Positions 63,042 through 64,000 of a stretch of DNA of 64,000 nucleotides are shown in pieces; within the stretch, counting starts at the first letter, position 1, and the number at the start of each line of letters is the position of its first letter. Made by a program: the position numbers and the translations under genes. The stretch is from Niabella agricola (lineage in GTDB: Bacteria; Bacteroidota; Bacteroidia; Chitinophagales; Chitinophagaceae), in the NCBI RefSeq assembly GCF_021538615.1, contig NZ_JAJHIZ010000003.1:124001-188000 (forward strand), read 5' to 3'. The notes beneath the pieces were generated by a model. That model made no database searches and had not been told where the DNA came from. It saw only the letters and a program-made list of their open reading frames with translations.

Positions 63042-64000
63042 ATGCCGTATTATTATACATTGGGATCCATTCCCCATAAACGTCACACCCAGTTCCGCAA
63101 ACCTGATGGCGGGCTTTACAGCGAGCAGCTTTTTTCCACGGAAGGATTCAGCAACGACTACGCGCTTTTGTATCATTGTCACCCGCCCACGCAAATCATC
63201 AAAACAGAACCACAGCAGGATGTGCGTCCGCATATTGCAGAAGAAAAAATGTTACAGCACCGCAGTTTTGAAGGATTTAAGATCAAACCTGCAGCAGATT
63301 ACCTGGAAAGCCGTATTCCCATACTGGTCAACAACGATTGTCACCTGGTGCTGGCCGCTCCCCAGCAAAGCATGGAGGATTACTTTTATAAAAATACCGA
63401 TGGCGACGAGCTGATTTTTGTGCATGAAGGATCCGGCGTGGTAGCCACACAATATGGATTACTTCCTTTCAGTTCCGGCGACTATATTGTTTTGCCACGA
63501 GGCACCATTTACCAGATCCGGTTCAATGACGCAGATAACCGGCTCTTTATTGTAGAATCGTTCACTCCGCTCCGTTTTCCAAAACGTTATCTCAGCAAGA
63601 ACGGACAACTGATGGAACATGCGCCGTATTGTGAACGGGATATCCGCCCCCCGCAAGACCTGGAAACCATTGATCAAAAAGGCGATTACCGCATCAGGGC
63701 GAAAAAGAAAGGCGTACTCTACGGACTGCATTACGGCACCCACCCTTTTGATGTAATTGGCTGGGACGGCTGTTGCTATCCTTTTATCTTTTCCATACAC
63801 GATTTTGAGCCCATTACCGGGCGGGTGCACCAGCCTCCACCCGTGCATCAGACTTTTGAAACCAATGCCTTTGTGGTTTGCTCCTTCGTGCCGCGTTTAT
63901 TCGACTATCATCCTCAATCCATCCCTGCTCCTTATAACCACAGCAATATCGATAGCGACGAAGTGATTTACTATGTGGACGGCGACTTTATGAGCCGCAA
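63042..64000 (+). CDS. hmgA: Homogentisate 1,2-dioxygenase (5' part, truncated by the window)
   Basis: The frame from ATG 63042 stays open to the right edge (319 codons of an enzyme normally about 385-440 long). Start MPYYYTLGSIPHKRHTQFRKPDGGLYSEQLFSTEGFSNDYALLYHCHPPTQI is typical of Bacteroidota HmgA. The cupin core shows DELIFVHEGSGVVATQYG and GDYIVLPRGTIYQIRF, then GWDGCCYPFIFSIHDFEPITGRVHQPPPVHQTFE. It opens the ring of homogentisate to maleylacetoacetate. The stop and the last iron ligands lie outside the window. No frameshift seen in this stretch. Confidence 0.95.
   Translation, partial: MPYYYTLGSIPHKRHTQFRKPDGGLYSEQLFSTEGFSNDYALLYHCHPPTQIIKTEPQQDVRPHIAEEKMLQHRSFEGFKIKPAADYLESRIPILVNNDCHLVLAAPQQSMEDYFYKNTDGDELIFVHEGSGVVATQYGLLPFSSGDYIVLPRGTIYQIRFNDADNRLFIVESFTPLRFPKRYLSKNGQLMEHAPYCERDIRPPQDLETIDQKGDYRIRAKKKGVLYGLHYGTHPFDVIGWDGCCYPFIFSIHDFEPITGRVHQPPPVHQTFETNAFVVCSFVPRLFDYHPQSIPAPYNHSNIDSDEVIYYVDGDFMSR

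Overview
The window looks like chromosomal DNA of a member of the Bacteroidota, most probably a Chitinophagaceae-type soil bacterium. The pointers are a moderate GC content, A/T-rich translation starts with little Shine-Dalgarno signal, several TAnnTTTG-like -7 elements, and a gene set typical of that group: many DUF4142 lipoproteins, a Ku plus three-domain LigD pair, a homogentisate pathway run and Planctomycete-type cytochrome genes. I see no rRNA, tRNA, insertion sequence, prophage or CRISPR array. The family assignments come from reading motifs; no database was searched.

Layout. 0-3.6 kb: a coiled-coil protein, a DUF1275 membrane protein, and a PAS histidine kinase with a REC-CRP response regulator. 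3.8-11.1 kb: a four-gene set resembling Planctomycete systems (cytochrome DUF1549/DUF1553 lipoprotein, Tat-exported DUF1501 protein, beta-propeller, membrane-anchored cytochrome protein). 11.3-20 kb: stress and maintenance genes (DUF6766 protein behind a TPP riboswitch, DUF72, DUF4142, topoisomerase IB, SRPBCC, DUF2383, dodecin, alpha/beta hydrolase). 20.4-23.8 kb: a sigma-54 activator, an orphan receiver and a CHASE3 kinase. 24.3-33.4 kb: two converging runs for a glycoconjugate (carbamoyltransferase, five glycosyltransferases, HldE, GmhB). 33.6-38.2 kb: hypotheticals, a PhnA-like protein, and a degenerate GcvH-like protein with a methyltransferase, divergent from a CRP/FNR regulator. 38.4-49.9 kb: a second stress block (DUF6496, iron-permease family, PncC/CinA, DUF892 ferritin-like, Ku, LigD, DUF2383, DUF4142, SDR, KGG-motif protein, small proteins). 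50-57.7 kb: AraC regulator, amine oxidase, broken chrA, SRPBCC, sirtuin, broken DUF4349 gene, helical exported protein. 58-64 kb: tyrosine/homogentisate catabolism (flavin reductase, FAH, aminotransferase, HPPD, homogentisate dioxygenase running off the right edge).

Most notable points. (1) A textbook TPP riboswitch plus terminator lies directly before a DUF6766 membrane protein with no visible link to thiamine. (2) A GcvH-like protein has no lysine at the lipoylation site and sits in an operon with a methyltransferase, opposite a CRP-type regulator with a good palindrome between them. (3) A heptose/carbamoyl glycan cluster. (4) Three genes between 55 and 62 kb (DUF4349, FAH, HPPD) each carry a one-base loss in an A or T run; this may be assembly error rather than biology. 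chrA, in contrast, has a real-looking internal deletion. (5) A small ORF very rich in aromatic residues lies in front of homogentisate dioxygenase.
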